Of a stretch of DNA of 64,000 bases, positions 32,325-43,499 are shown piece after piece (position 1 is the first letter of the stretch; each line of letters begins with the position of its first letter). The notes under the pieces are model-generated. The model searched no databases, was not told the DNA's origin, and worked only from the letters and a program-made list of their open reading frames with translations. The stretch is taken from positions 124,001-188,000 of the forward strand of contig CP154956.1 in NCBI GenBank assembly GCA_039621445.1. The letters are read 5' to 3'. The position numbers and the translations under genes were made by a program. This DNA is from Euglena gracilis (Eukaryota; Euglenida; Euglenophyceae; Euglenales).

Positions 32325-32700
32325 ACACCATTCAAAAATGGGCAGGGTGGATAGGCCTACAACCGGTCCTCGTTTTGACGGACCACAAGGCCATTGAGTG
32401 TTGTGTCACCGGGACTCTTGTGGACCCGGCGGGACCGTCAAGCCGAAGGGCACGGTGGCATCAAAAACGCAGCAAATTTTTGTTGAACGTAGCGTATGTA
32501 CCCCGTAAGCAACACCTACCCGCAGATTGTATGACAATGTGGGCTTACCCCGAATCACAAAGTTTTGCCGATGTTTCATGGCATGGGTCGGAGGAGGATG
32601 AATGAAAAATGGCTGAAATTTTGCAGAAGGAGAAAATTATGGAAAGAGTTTGCATGGTTGTTCGCTTGCACAAAAACGGTGAAGTTGATTTTAATTTTTC
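32325..32700 (+). pseudogene. Inverted RNase H segment of the minus Ty3/Gypsy-like element
   Basis: On the plus strand, opposite to everything around it, the frame reads 'IQKWAGWIGLQPVLVLTDHK', then 'FLLNVAYVPRKQHLPADCM' and 'TMWAYPESQSFADVSWHGSE'. The intact homologue in the plus-strand element (50070-50340) reads the same blocks directly after 'ELETYAIILALQKWE'. In the minus element the RT/RNase H frame stops at 'KEAYAVVSK' near 32725, exactly where this piece should continue. A local inversion of about 375 bases explains it. Confidence 0.85.
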
Positions 32701-33831
32701 AAGACAGGTTTCGGTGTTGCAAAAAATGGTCTCCCCTTGGATACGACCGCGTATGCCTCCTTATCACGAATGTCCCAAGTCTTTTCTTGGGAAGGGGTCA
32801 GTTTCCGTGACATGAACGCCACGGGAACCGTTTTCCCTTCCATGGCTTTTTCCTTACTTAATTCCACCTCACCTACGGGAAGTTGCTCCAACACCGCACC
32901 AATGGACCTACCTAAAGCATCCACCTTCAAAATAAAAGGTCGGTCGGGGTCGACAACTCGTAACGACAACCCCTTAACCAACGCCTTTTTTGTTTCCTCA
33001 AAAGATTTCCTACTTTCATCGTCCCACTTAACGGGGACTTTGGAACCGGCCTTGCCCTCCGCACGACCAATCCGAAGTTTGTCTTGGAGGGCGGCTGCCA
33101 ACGCAGAAAATTTTTCAATGGAGGAAAAATAATAGTTGGCAAAACCACAAAATGCACGAAGACTGGTAACTGTTTGGGGATTCTCCCATTTTTTCACGGC
33201 CAACAATTTTCCGGGGGAAGGTTTCCTTAGGCCGTCTTTCAAATTGTGGCCCAAAAACTCAACCTCCTTTTGGAAAAATTTCCACTTTGAAAATCTGCCC
33301 ACCCATTGTTTTTCACGGAGCAAGTGCAAAATGGTGCGAATTTCAGAATCATGCCTTCTCAAAAGTTGTTCCGTACACAAATTTTCTTGGGGGGTACCAA
33401 TGAGAATATCGTCGATATAGCCATCGGCGATTTCTCGTGCGGGGGCAAGTGTCGCTTCCAAACTCCTTTGACAATATTGCATGCCGTTTTTCCAACCCAT
33501 TACAACCACCTTCCATTGCACCGTTGCTTGGGGGGTGTAGGTGGCAACAATTTGCCTTGAATCATTTATGAAAAGCATCCACCAAATCGATTGTTGGAAA
33601 AATTTGTTTTTTGCCTTGGCGAATCAAAGCCTCCACCCGGGGTAAAGGGTATGCATCATCCATGCATTGGGAATTTATGTAGCGGGCATCGACCACCCCC
33701 CTCCATTTTTTGTGTAAGGGGGCTGTGGGGGGTACATACGCAGGAAACGAGGGCATACCCCATGGACCCTCACAAGGCTCCACCTTACCTTGCCTTAACC
33801 ATTCCGTTGTTATTGCCTTCATTGCATCCAA
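32691..33831 (-). pseudogene. Reverse transcriptase and RNase H start of the minus Ty3/Gypsy-like element
   Basis: Two overlapping minus-strand frames cover RT: 'GVVDARYINSQCMDDAYPLP' and 'FPTIDLVDAFHK' in the first, 'IADGYIDDILIGTPQENL' (YIDD box) in the second. They are followed by 'FLGHNLKDGLRKPSPGKLL', 'LRAFCGFANYYFSSIEKF' and the RNase H beginning 'FILKVDALGRSIGAVLEQL', with 'VPVAFMSRKLTPSQEKTW'. A frameshift near 33570 separates them. Confidence 0.88.
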
Positions 33832-34646
33832 CCTTCACCCATGAGTTGCATTGGTCTTTGCTTTTTCGGTTGAGCGCCCGGCTTCAAAAAAATACGGGCC
33901 TCACAATGAGGTCCTCTCACGGGGGGGTTGGGCTTCACCTCATCCCCCCAAAAAAACCTTTGTAATCCTCAAAAATCTTTTGGCGCAACTCATCGACCAA
34001 AGGTTGCAACTCCCCCCACTCACTCGGCTCTGAGTGAGTGGAAATTATCTCGATTTCGTTAGTTCAACCTTTAACCGATTCCTTTAACCGTTCTCCATTA
34101 ACTTAGTCCTACGTTTTTCTCTCCGACAAAACTTGGAACGTCAAACTGAAATTTTTCAACCTCCCACACTTACCCAACTAAAATTTCGGGTCTTCAATCA
34201 AACAAATCGGATTTTGTGCCTTGGGAAAAATCGGCAAGCTGAAAATTTTCGTCGGTAGGCCGTTGAACCCATTTTTTCTTCCCTCTCTTTGAACGGGGGG
34301 AAGAATTTTGCACAAATACATCATTTTTCACTTTTCGTGAAATTTTCTGGGAATATCTTTCATTACCGGGGGGTAGTGTGTATGATATCCCCTTCAACCC
34401 TCCCCTCGGGTTCCTCTTCAATCAAAAAAATGAGGAACGTCAATTTCCTTCAAATGCCAACTCCGTATGTACCGCACTCCGTCGTTGTCGGCAAAAAGTC
34501 CATTCTCGTGGGACAACACTCCCAATTTATTTTTCCACATCCATGGAAACCCCAAAATCACGTAAACGTGAATTTCTACCTCGTGTAAAATTCCAAAAAT
34601 TTCCAGGGGGTATTTTCCAAAGTCCCCTTTTTTGTGGCAAAATTTT

Positions 34647-34960
34647 TCAAATTGAGCTCCAACTCATGCTCCCCACCCGGTAGGGACCACCACCATTCAC
34701 ATTGACCAACCTCAAAGGATCTTTTGCGGGGACCATCAATTTTTCAAAAATTCCCAACCTCACCAAATTTTTTTGGGCACCCGTGTCGGCCAAAGCACTC
34801 AAAATTTTTCGCGAACCATCGGGCGCCGTAACATGAACCGCTATCACCAATTGTGTTCGACCTGATTTTTTGGTTAATTGACCCAATTCTGAAACTTTCA
34901 CCGTTTTAAGTTGCTTAGGGTCCGAAACAATTTCTTTTTCGTGCATGTACAAATCTGGTC
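34647..34960 (-). pseudogene. Aspartic protease of the minus Ty3/Gypsy-like element
   Basis: The minus-strand frame reads 'KILSALADTGAQKNLVRLGI', with the DTGA catalytic triad of retroviral-type aspartic proteases, followed by 'VPAKDPLRLVNVNGGG'. The same pairing of DTGA and 'PAKDPLRF' is found in the plus-strand element at 48180-48290, showing that the two elements are related. Confidence 0.85.
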
Positions 34961-34989
34961 GGTCATTGGTCGTTAGTGAGGGGGTACCC

Positions 34990-35650
34990 TGGGGGGTTAA
35001 CACCGAACCTTTCCCCCTTTGGAATATGCCTCTCCTCCAAACGTTTCCCATGCACCAAAAGTTTGACCAAATTTTCAGGGACTCGATATTTTTGATTGAG
35101 ACGTACTCCATAATTTTGTCCACCCAAACGGTGAATGTGTCTTTTGGTACCGGGGATGGTGAACTCACACCAAAAACCCGGACACAAACGGTTTTGCAAC
35201 CACTCCACCGTTCCCCAAATACAGGTGGGCTTTTTGTGGCCCCAAAGGCTAAATTGGCAATAATCAGCGTCCAAAAAATTCAGCCCTTCCATAAATTCAC
35301 GGTCCTTCAAAAGGCCGTTTCGGGGGTTTTCAATGCACCATTGGGGAGTTGTAGAAAATTGATGATGAAAAGTGTTCCTTTTGTAAGAGAATCGACACAC
35401 TCCAAATTCCTTTCACGTGTGGTGAGACTTTGGCTATACTCCGTACAAGGAACGGATGCGAAAATAAAGTCCACGTCCCCTTTTTTGAGATATTTTTCCA
35501 AAGGCCATGTCAAAATGTCGGCCAAAATGTGGGGCTTTGCATGGGGGTTCACATCTAGTGTCAAAACCTCAAACCCACATTTTTGAAGCGTTTTTGCAAC
35601 AGATTATGTTCCCGAAAATAAGTCCAAAGCCTTTGGCTTCTTGGATGACA
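34990..35650 (-). pseudogene. C5-cytosine methyltransferase-like domain in the minus Ty3/Gypsy-like element
   Basis: The minus strand at about 35640-35550 encodes a motif-I-like SAM loop, 'KALDLFSGT' then 'SVAKTLQ', interrupted by one in-frame TAA, followed by 'VLTLDVNPHAKPHILADI'. Next come 'DFIFASVPCTEYSQSLT' (PC motif IV position), 'IENPRNGLLKDREFMEG' (ENP motif VI position), 'FLDADYCQFSLWGHKKPT' and 'NQKYRVPENLVKLLV'. This is the order of C5-methyltransferases, with ENP instead of ENV. A frameshift at about 35310 and the stop make it non-functional. Activity of this divergent family is not shown here. Confidence 0.75.
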
Positions 35651-36470
35651 AAAATTGTTTGAGTGTACGTCCCACCCCGGCTTTTCTACTTATGCTTTCC
35701 TCCCGAAAAGCCCGTGGGGGGAGTAACAGTAAAATTTGTTTCCCTTTTCCCCTTTTGAATGCAAAGCACACAAGCAGAAGAATTGGTGGGACCGCAGTCC
35801 CTTATATGAAAGTGACTTTTGCTCTTTCGAGCTTGGCAAAAGAAAGAAATAAAACTTGTATGGGACTTCGCCCTCAGAATTCTAAAAGAGAATTGCAAAG
35901 CACCAAACCCAATATCCTTGAATTAGGAACAAGTTACTTTCGCAAAGCTTTCGCTAGCTCTGAGATTCTCTCTTTGTCTTATGGTTTAACCATGCCACTG
36001 TGTACAGCCCGGCCGTAGCCAGATTGTAGGCCGTAGCCAACTGTATCTGGTACACAGTGCCATGGCAGAATGGCTGCCTGGTACACATCCCCCTCCCAGG
36101 GCTCTGCCCGATTTCCCTTCTTGACCAGGCCAGTCGGGATGCCAGGCACAGTCCCAGGTTCAGAGAGACAGTACCAGGATACCATGGTCTGGTTCCCAAT
36201 TACGGTTACCGTGTTTGGGGCACAAAGCGCAAAAGCATTCTGGCGCTCATGCTGTGCTTTGTGTGTCTTCTTATTTGACACCATAGTGTCTTTGTGGTCT
36301 TGAATCTTCGCGATCAACGTGTTATCGACCGAACTTAAGGCTATTCCGCCATTGTGTCTTGAAACGGTGTTGAACACGATGACGAAGTGCGTATTCACGC
36401 TCGAGACTTCGCTCATTATGTGGGACTACGCCCATTTCAGCCGTAGCTGCTTGTACGAGGCAGGAAACCC
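35651..36470. other. Region between the C5-methyltransferase-like domain and the unrecognised coding block
   Basis: No supported gene. It contains a stem-loop with arms CACTGTGTAC (35996-36005) and GTACACAGTG (36050-36059) around two copies of GCCGTAGCCA. It could be a 5' UTR or terminal repeat of the minus Ty3 element, or a spacer; nothing decides. Confidence 0.4.
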
Positions 36471-39400
36471 TCAACGTTTGCGGGTTTCCTTGAAGTACTC
36501 ACCCGTGTGTGGGCCTTGTACCAAGGTCATTTCAGTTGGACGTAAATCTAGGGTATCCTTGTCAGGATCATCCATGTTGATCCGTGGGATGACCCAGCTT
36601 TTGACTTCTTGGATTTCCTTGGGCAGTTCGGTTTTGAGCATTTCAGCTCGCTTGTGGAGGTACATCTGCAAATTTTCCCAGAAAACTCTCGGAAAAGTTG
36701 CAGGCCATATGTAATAGTTCCATCTTGGATGATTTGCTGGTACCTGTGGTGGCATCCCTGGCAGAGCGTTGAAGTCAACGTTCTGCGCGCGGGATGCACA
36801 GGCACAGCGGGTTATGTGTGGTTTCAGAATGGTGCCAACCCATTCTGAGTAATGTTCGTAACCATGTCGTTCAGGTGGATAGTCAGGCAATAACCATCGT
36901 TGTGTGGTTTCCGAAACCTTTGAAGGCTTTGCAAACAGTGGGTAAATGACTCGTTTCCAGTCATCATCATTGAAGAGTAGGGGCAGTCGCGCATTTGTAC
37001 ATTCCACAGCAAGTCTGATTCCGCCAGAATCAGTTTGGAAGTCAAAGGCGATTCCGCCGCGGTCAAAAGCCTTAACTTTCTTGAAGCTTTTGTGTTGGTA
37101 CATTTGTCGTTTTGTTTTGCAGAAATTCAGGAAATCTTCCAGAACGTCCTCGCTTCCGGGTACGATCTTGAGATTTCCGCCATCTGCTGGCAACCATATG
37201 TCTGCCCGTAGGCAGTTGACACAGAAAACTGGTACGTCACGGTCTCTGTCCTCTTACGACCACCGGAAGTTGTTCAGATTTCTCCAGGCAAGGATGCAAT
37301 CACCGCAAATCAAAGCGGCTGTATTTGGAACGAACTCGTTGTGGTGAAAATTTTTCCGTTTGTTGTCAGCATAACAGACATGCACAGCTGGCATGCTGTT
37401 ACGAATGTTGTGACAAACAGTACAGAGCCAAGTTGTTTGACCATTCGGCCTATTGTCAAACAGGAATGTTTCCCCAAGGTATTGGGGAAACACTCTTGGT
37501 GATCTGGCATTGTAGAATCGGCAAATATGGCGAACATAGTAGTTGTACTTCTGTTCGTTGAAGAACAGTGGTTCAATCCACTTGTTCAACAAAATTCCGC
37601 GTTCGCGGGCTGATTGTATCAGGGCAATGCGTTCTTCGACGCTCGGCAGGTTGGAGATAATGTCCTCTTGCCAAAGGGTGGCATTATCGTCAACCGGCAT
37701 GTTTTCCTCTTGCGAGGTCTCAGGCGTTGTATCTTGTCGAGTTCTATCTCGGAGGGTAGAAGTGACCCGGCTTTTCCCGGCCACTTCGGTATATGTTGGT
37801 GCAGGTGTGGTAGCAGCTGGGGCTTCGCCCGCTTTCCTGATTTGCTACCACTCCCAGGTGGAGGTGGTTTTGGTTCGTTGTGTCCTTCAGCAGGTTTGCA
37901 TGGTTCTGCAAGCTGTGGTTTAGCCTTAGGCTTACTGCTTTTCTCTTTCCGCTGTGGCGGAAGGGGGCGTTCTGCAGGCGACTTTGGAGCAGGTTTGACC
38001 GTTGGTGTGGTGGTAGGTGGTACGTCAGGAGCCGTCAGTACCACCTGTTCAGGTGTGTGTACCACTGCGGGTGTTATATCATGTGGTGGTGTTGTTGCGA
38101 CCGTAGTCAATGCCGTGGTTGTCACCAGTTCGGGTGTTTGGACATCGGGAGTAGAACTGGCCGCGTCTGCTGCCAGTGCTGTGGTGGAAGCCGTAGCTTC
38201 TGGTGTGGGTTTCTCGCCAAGTCCCGTGTCACGGGGACTTCGCGTGGAAGAGGAAGACCTCGATCGCACCATTGCAACCATCGAGGCTACGCCACTTCGG
38301 ACGCTTCCGAGGACGCGTTCTGCAGCGCGTCCAACTTGTGGTGGTATGAGTACAAAGTCGTCGGGGTCTTGGTATCTTTCGATACCTTCCCGTTGTTGTC
38401 TTGTGATCAGTTCGCGAAATGCGATTATCTCAGCATCAGTTACTTCCCGTCCAGCTTCCGCATGTGCGGGAGTAGGTGGAACCACGTCTGCCGAAGGCGC
38501 TGCGGCCGTTGTGGAGTCTGCAGGCACTTCGGCCATTGTAAATTCTGCAGGCGCGTCAGGTTCCGCGTCTGGCAATGGTGTTTGTGGTCGTGTTTGAGCA
38601 GGCGTTGTAGCTGGCACTTCGGCCCTTAGAGCATGCTGTACGCCGGCATCTTCGGGTTCAGACTCCACAGATGCGGAGGAGACGGAGCGTGTACTGTGTT
38701 CATTGTCTGTCCCTTCTTCCATTTCCTCATCGCTGGATGACCCAGAAGAGGAAACGGACGAAGAGTCTGAAGAGTGTACGAGAGTGTGTTCCACGGACAA
38801 TGTAGGTGTAGGTGGAGGTTGTGGCAAACTTCTTCTGAACGTTTGGTTGCAGGCTGCACTGCTGCTTTGGCTGTTGTCGTTGTAGATGATGCAGCCGTTG
38901 GAGGTTGTTCAACTGCAGACTGCGCTGCTTCGGACTCCGCCGCCTGGGGCTCAGGGAGTTTTATACGTGGTCGCAGACGGAAGTTTTGCCATCCGACAAA
39001 TTTGTTTCCTCCCGATCCGCGAGGAAGCCAGTCCAGTATTGGGATGGCCAACCCATCCTTATTTGTACGTTTGCCCTTGAAAAATGGGGCAAAGTCCTCT
39101 CTTCGACGGGTTTCGCCAAACAGACGTTTTATGTACTTCCGTTTTCCGGCTTCGTCCCATTCAGGTCGAAGAGGCAGGTATTCTTGTGGGAGTTGTTGTT
39201 TTGGGTTGAATAAATTGTAGATTTCCAGAGCATAGGACACCCATGCCCTCCATTGGAACGTCTGCATGTGCAGAAGCATTTGTCGGTGGTTTCGTCTGGC
39301 GTACCGGATTTCCCTAACTTCGAGGGGATTGTGGCAGATGTGTCCGAGTAATCTGCGTTGTTGTTGGGCCTCCGCCCATTCGCGTTGGTGGGGCTGCGCC

Positions 39401-41865
39401 CTTTGTGCGTTTGGGCGGTCGGTTGTCCGACCGCGCACGCCAAAGCCCCAGAAGTCCACGGGGAACTTGTGGTGGCAGTGGGTGCACCAAAGCACGAAAT
39501 TTTTGTGGGAATGTCAGGTCGATTCCGACCACTTGGAAGTGGGGGCCGTAGTGTTCGTTGAGGAAACTTTGGTAGTTGTAACAGAACATTTCGTGTGTCA
39601 CCAATTGTACATCCTTTGGAAGCAGGAATACTTCCCATTGTACGCCTTGTGGTCCGATTTCTCGGATATTGTCGAACATTGTCTTCAGTGCGTGGGAGGG
39701 ATGATTCCCATCCGTATTGTAGCTTTGGGTGTGGCAAGTAGTGAGCTTTGCTGGCGGGCATTGCAAATGAACCGAAGTTCATGCAACGAAATCCGAGCCA
39801 GAAAAGTAGTTGCCAGAACCCCGGCAAATTGTCGATGCCATCCTGGCTTTCGTAACAGGAAATTGTACCGTCGAAAAAAAAGCCACGGGCTTTTTCCTTG
39901 TAGAGTTTGACCATGTTCTGATGTACTTTAGGAGCAACAACCCAGGGGTGTTGTTCCTCATAATATTCGCGCATAATTGTATCACATCCGTCTGAGATCC
40001 AGAACAGATGGTCAGTCATAAATTGTACGTCCAGGTCGTAACCCGGTTGTGAGCCTTCGCTCTTTCCTTTGTCTTTCTGGCCTTTCTGTCCTTTTGCGAC
40101 TTCGCGCTCTTGTTCGTTCCAACGGTATGCACCGTCTTTTCGGTATGCTCGTGCTTTTCTCCACATTGTAACAGTTACACCTGCGGTGGTGTCCAGCGAT
40201 GTCATCAGAGGGCTTGTCCGGTCGCATTTGGTGATATATTTCTTGTAAGGATCGTTGAACGTTGGACGGGATCGACAGATTATCATTGTCCTGACGATCA
40301 CGTTGCGCCTCCGCACTTTGTGGGGCGTCGTCCAGACGACGACGTTGTGTGTCTGGCGTTGGACGTGTTTGTGGCGGTGTTGCAAACTCCGGTCCACGCG
40401 GACGTTTGTGCGCGTCAACGTTGTATTGTTTTGCTGGGGCCGTCAAATGTTGTAGAGCTTCTCTGTAAGTGGCGCGTTGTGCTGGGGACTCAAACCTGGG
40501 TTGACCCGAGAAAAGTTGTTCCGGTTCAGCAGGTGGTTGTGTCTGTCCAGCCGAAGCCGGTTGTGAAGATGATGTGACAGGAGGTGCTCGAACAGGAATG
40601 GTAGATTGTGCGGGTGCTTTTGCACGTGCCGACTGCGCGGCTTGAGCAGGGGGTCCTGTTCTTTGTATAGGTACATGTTGGTTTGAACCTGCTGCTGATG
40701 CGGCAGGCTGAGTAGATGTTGACTGTGCAGTGGAAACTGCTTTTACCGGTTTTGTTTGTGGTGCCGGAGTAGGTTGAGCTACTGGCGGCACAAGGTTCGA
40801 CGCCGAAGCGAGTTGTTCCATTGGACCAGGTTGATGTGGTGGTGCATTCACACGCAAAACTTCGGGTAGTGCCCAGGTGGGTATACCCAAAATTTTGGAG
40901 TTTGGACCAATGCCATCCATTATCACTCCTTTCACGTTGATGGCTCCCAAATGGGATCCAAGTTCGTAAATTTTGTCAAGGGGAAGGTACGGTTCGCCTT
41001 TGGTTGCGTAAGCGAAATCCGCAGATTGTGGCACTCGTTCATAGTGAATATTGTCCACTACGGGACGCAGGGGGTCTTCTCCGACAACCCGTATCGCTGT
41101 CGGTTCCGGCAGCGGTATGGCGGGGGTTGTCGGTGGTTGTGGTTGAGATTGTACAGATGGTCGAGTTTGTACGGGTTGTAGTGGTTGAGGGGCTGGTTGA
41201 GGTGATTCGTCTGTTTCCATGGTATACTCCGGCTCTGGTTCTGCCGTTGTATACTCGTCATAAGGCTCTTCGGCCATTTCAGCGGTATAGTTGTCGTATG
41301 GCTCTTCGGCCTCCATAGTGTATTGTGGTTGCATACCAGTCTCCCAGTCCCGGGCAGGCGGCATGCGTGGGGGGGAAGGGAAAATGTTGTTGTGGTAAGT
41401 ATATTGGTTCTTGCATTCGTACATCACCCATCTCACTTTCTGTGAGTTCAGGAGTATAGCGACGCATGTGTTCCGCGTAAGCACCCACTGGGTGCACTCC
41501 GCGGAGCACACGCGGGACCAGGACTCCCAGGTCCCTGAGGGTTACGTTGTCTGGAAATCCGTATTCTCCGGGTTGGAGGAAGATTCTACCTGCTATCGTA
41601 CTCTGGGACCACGTGTCCCAGGTGGCGATAGGCTTGTTGGCGATTGCAAGCAATTGTCGGCAGTACGAATCCCACATCACTCGGATGAAGGGATCCGGTC
41701 TGTACTCTGCGCACATGCACAGAGCGTTACGAATTGTATCTGTTGAAGCCGTTGTCAGTTCACCCATGTACTTGGGGAACCGAGGCATAACGGGAGTGGC
41801 ATACTGCCTTTGTGGAGGTTCTGGTTGTGTGGCATACTGCCCTTGTGGCGGTTGTGTGGCATACT
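36471..41865 (-). pseudogene. Unrecognised long coding block, minus strand, broken by frameshifts
   Basis: Consecutive minus-strand open frames overlap end to end: 41865-41279, 41511-40012, 40418-39700, 39766-39314, 39495-38626, 38827-37619, 37784-37254, 37193-36471. They total about 1,750 codons, as if one or two long proteins had been split by single-base shifts. In order there are: a region with 'TRDL..GVLVPRVLRGVHP'; a long Pro/Gln/Ala-rich linker (41300-40400); a region with 'DHLFWISDGCDTIMREYYEE' and 'WVVAPKVHQNMVKLYKEKAR'; a CxxC piece 'LWCTHCHHKFPVDFWGFG'; a Thr/Pro/Ala-rich linker (38850-37850); a cysteine-rich part with CTVC, CGDC and CVNC pairs (37420-37215); and a C-terminal domain with 'FPRVFWENLQMYLHKRAEML'. 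I recognise no family. It may be gag-like sequence of the adjacent minus Ty3 element, or a separate mobile or viral-like element. Its right edge coincides with the plus-element LTR at 41866. Confidence 0.5.
37200..37430 (-). other. Cysteine-rich zinc-ribbon-like segment within the unrecognised block
   Basis: On the minus strand the frame reads 'TTWLCTVCHNIRNSMPAVHV', then C, then 'HHNEFVPNTAALICGDCIL'. After the stop the sequence continues with 'VFCVNCLRADIW' in another frame. Paired CxxC motifs with nearby histidines suggest metal binding. No specific family is recognised. Confidence 0.45.
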
Positions 41866-42693
41866 TGTCGGCCGCCGGCTTTCGCCGGCAGCCAAAAATT
41901 GCCAGAAGGCGCAAATTACAAAGTCGCGGGTAACAGCCAATCAGTTAAAAAAACCCGCGACTTAAATTGGAAGCGGGTCAAATTTCTAAGCTCCTTCAAA
42001 TTTGTCATTTTTCACAGAACTTGAGGGGTTTTCCCCATATTTGGCAAGAAGAAATACTATGGTATTGAATTTGGCAATTGGACTTTGATTTGGAGTGGCA
42101 AGTTGAGATTCATTGTTGGTCATTGACTCATTGAAGTCAACTGAATGGAAGGAGCCGTAAACACCACCGCCCACGCCCTATATCCTCGCCTTCGCCTCCT
42201 TCACCGAACGCTCCTTGCCCCAATGTTTGCACATTTCATACGTTCACATTCCACAGTTTCGGTTTCAAGTGTGTTCTCACTCAAGTTTCGGAGTTTCAGA
42301 ATTCAAGTTTCTTTCAGTTTTGACTTCAAGAGTGTCAAGATTCAGTGGGTTGGTTTTTGCCTACAAGGTGTGAGAGAGTTTGAGAGAGAGAAAGAGAGAA
42401 AAGTGAGATTTCAATGCAAATGGCAGATTTTTCAGTTTTCACCAAATTTTCGGAAACCGTTCAAAAAACGATCCTACGCACCGGCTGGGGTTGGGGAAAC
42501 CACCTGGGTGAAAAAAAGGGGGTTGACTTGAGCCAACCAACCCCCGGAGAAAGCGCAGGCCCCACCCCGGAAACACCACCCCCCCTGTCGGTGGTCCTCC
42601 CCACCGGCGAGGACCCCCCGGGGCCCTCGGCCCGAAGGGACTCGGCGGTCGCGGGGGCGACCGGCGCCCCGGGGGTGGCGGACCCGGTAAACA
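41866..42693 (+). repeat. 5' LTR
   Basis: 828 bp from TGTCGGCCGCC to ...GGTAAACA (TG...CA ends). It is matched in blocks by 53637-55101: 'ccgccggctttcgccggcag', 'cagaacttgaggggtt', 'gagagagagaaagagagaa', 'aaaaacgatcctacgcaccg', and the GC-rich end with 'ggaccccccgg' and 'gtcgcgggggcgacc'. It starts with a small hairpin (GCCGCCGGCTTTCGCCGGC). The gag start codon lies inside it. Confidence 0.85.
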
Positions 42694-42711
42694 TGGTACG
42701 CAGAGGTTACT
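42694..42711 (+). promoter_or_regulatory. Primer-binding site, initiator-tRNA type
   Basis: TGGTACGCAGAGGTTACT directly follows the LTR. TGGTA..CAGAG resembles the complement of the 3' end of initiator methionine tRNA used by many LTR retroelements. The match to the host's own tRNA is untested. Confidence 0.6.
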
Positions 42712-43499
42712 TCGCTGACTCTGTCAGTGAAGAAGTTTCAGTTTCGGTTGATGACAAATCAGACCCGGTAAACATGGCACACGAGGGCAGTTTCACCAAC
42801 CCAATTGTCTGTGAATTTTCAGAAGAATCTGCAGAAACCTGCTCGTTTTCAGGTCAATCTGTCCGAGTTTCAGATTGTGGTGAAAATTTTCTGAGATTTG
42901 TGGCAGAAATCTTTTTTCAGAACGAAAAGGAAACTGAGTTTTCTGCAGCCCAGTTTTCAGAACCTGTGGCATCGTTGCAAATCGTGACAGAATCTGCGGC
43001 GGAAAACAATTTTCAGGCTGCAGAAGTTTTATCGTCTTCAGAATTTTCAGAAACGACACAGGAATCAGAATCTGATTCTGATTCTGGGAGGGGGTCAATT
43101 ACATGCATAAGGCCCATCATGGTGGTATGGCCGGAAAATGTTCAGCTGGTTCCACTGCACAGCAGTGATGAGGAACCAGACCCCCCAGCTTACGAAAGCG
43201 AAACAGAGGAAGAAAAACAGGCTGAAAACGCAATAATTCAGGAAATGGTTATGCAAAGAATGAAAGCTGCTGGCATGTGGCCAGTAAATTTTTCACGTTT
43301 TCAGCAAATTTCTGTGTCGTCACGAGACAGCAGCCCAGGGCCAGAACAAAAAATTTTGTGTTTAACAGCCCAGCCAGAACCATCACTGTTAACACAAAGT
43401 TCAGAATCGCAGGCAGCACAGCCAGCTGCAGCCCAGCTGCAGGTTTTTCAGCCAGCCCAGCCGTTTTCGGCTGAGATGTCTGTCCCAGCCCAGATGCTT

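Larger units (their letters stand above)
30978..35650 (-). mobile_element. Decayed Ty3/Gypsy-like element with a C5-methyltransferase-like domain, minus strand
   Basis: Reading leftwards on the minus strand: C5-methyltransferase-like domain (35640-34990), aspartic protease (about 34900-34647), RT and start of RNase H (33831-32691), integrase (32140-30978). The RNase H middle part (about 32325-32700) is present but on the opposite strand. PR-RT-RH-IN is the Ty3/Gypsy order. The integrase end abuts the truncated DIRS element at about 30960, with no 3' LTR visible. Whether the unrecognised coding block at 36471-41865 is the gag part of this element is open. Confidence 0.75.

Noticed and set aside
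37614-38629. Long plus-strand frames (327 and 249 codons) within the unrecognised block
   Set aside because: They are antisense to the Thr/Pro-rich minus-strand linker; their Ser/Gly/Val- and Cys/Arg-rich composition mirrors it. The minus strand is favoured because consecutive minus frames cover the whole 5.4 kb.
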